Below are positions 6,281 to 6,522 of a DNA stretch of 6,522 bases, one piece after another. Source of the DNA: Ferruginibacter sp. (GTDB taxonomy: Bacteria > Bacteroidota > Bacteroidia > Chitinophagales > Chitinophagaceae); the NCBI GenBank assembly GCA_025357775.1, contig JANXOQ010000110.1:1-6522 (forward strand), given 5' to 3'. Below the pieces are notes generated by a model. It ran no database searches and was not told where the DNA came from. It saw nothing but the letters and a program-made list of their open reading frames with translations. The translations under genes were made by a program, and so were the position numbers. The number at the start of each line of letters is the position of its first letter. Position 1 is the first letter of the stretch.

Positions 6281-6522
6281 TTTAATGTAAATTTTCGTTT
6301 TAATAATTGAGTAAAATCATTACTACAAAATTTTAAATTAGAAAATAAAATTCAATGTTATTTAAGTAAAGCAGTTAATACAATTTTAAACATAAAGATT
6401 AAAAGAATTAGAATTTTCAAACTTCGCAAATTATATGAAATTAAATTTTATTATCTAAGTAATAACCTGTTGTGCGGTTATAAAAATAGTTCTAAAAGAA
6501 TAAAAAAAGATGTTGTGCATTC
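6281..6522. other. AT-rich region to the right edge, no confident gene
   Basis: No ORF with a convincing start, no tRNA-like fold and no strong terminator is seen in these 242 bases. They may hold the leader of a gene beyond the edge. One plus-strand frame has no stop from 6311 to the edge (70 full codons), reading VKSLLQNFKLENK at first and KNSSKRIKKDVVH near the end. It has no ATG, is rich in Lys, Ile and Asn as AT-rich random sequence would be, and has no family resemblance I can name. An ATG at 6510 in another frame (MLCI at the edge) is preceded by AAAAGAATAAAA, the same 12 bases found just before the nfu ATG, and could be a gene start. Confidence 0.4.
6462..6481. repeat. small hairpin with a repeated octamer loop
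   Basis: ATAACC (6462-6467) and GGTTAT (6476-6481) are perfect inverted arms around an 8-base loop, TGTTGTGC. The same octamer occurs again at 6511-6518, 43 bases later, without the arms. Two G+C-richer octamers in otherwise very AT-rich DNA are noticeable, but the role is unknown. Confidence 0.4.

Noticed and set aside
6241..6522. CRISPR array, tRNA or IS end in the right-hand AT-rich region
   Set aside because: There are no regularly spaced repeats of more than 8 bases, no cloverleaf arms or T-loop consensus, and no transposase fragment or long terminal inverted repeat. The minus-strand reading from the edge stops after about 22 codons without a recognisable motif.

Overview
The window is AT-rich DNA carrying five protein genes, all of ordinary metabolic or transport families. 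It most likely comes from a member of the Bacteroidota, possibly the Chitinophagales. The reasons are the two-domain NifU-like protein opening with an IYTEMTPNPETMKF-type N-terminus, the long (about 580-residue) POT transporter, the lack of Shine-Dalgarno sequences before the starts, and a TAnnTTTG-type -7 box before nfu. The lineage is an inference, and the family-level guess is weak.

Layout, left to right: (1) the 3' part of a classical short-chain dehydrogenase/reductase (+), cut by the left edge; (2) an Nfu-type iron-sulfur carrier gene (+) with its own probable promoter and a clear intrinsic terminator; (3) fumC, class II fumarase (+); (4) a convergent junction with a hairpin terminator that pairs best on the minus strand, and a doubtful 31-codon ORF; (5) a POT/PTR-family proton-coupled oligopeptide transporter gene (-); (6) a 178-base divergent intergenic region with a long near-perfect dyad that looks like an operator; (7) purD, phosphoribosylamine-glycine ligase (+); (8) 282 bases of very AT-rich DNA to the right edge with no confident gene, a degenerate TTGAT-rich repeat right after the purD stop, a small hairpin, and one frame that stays open to the edge without an ATG.

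The genes do not form one pathway. The products cover Fe-S cluster delivery, a TCA-cycle step, peptide uptake and the second step of purine synthesis. Each of nfu, fumC, the transporter and purD appears to be its own transcription unit, judging by spacing, orientation and terminators. I found no mobile element, CRISPR array, RNA gene, toxin or defence gene, and no evidence of a new multi-gene system. The most useful second-look items are the dyad between the transporter and purD, the start-site and promoter correction for nfu, and the unexplained right-hand end.
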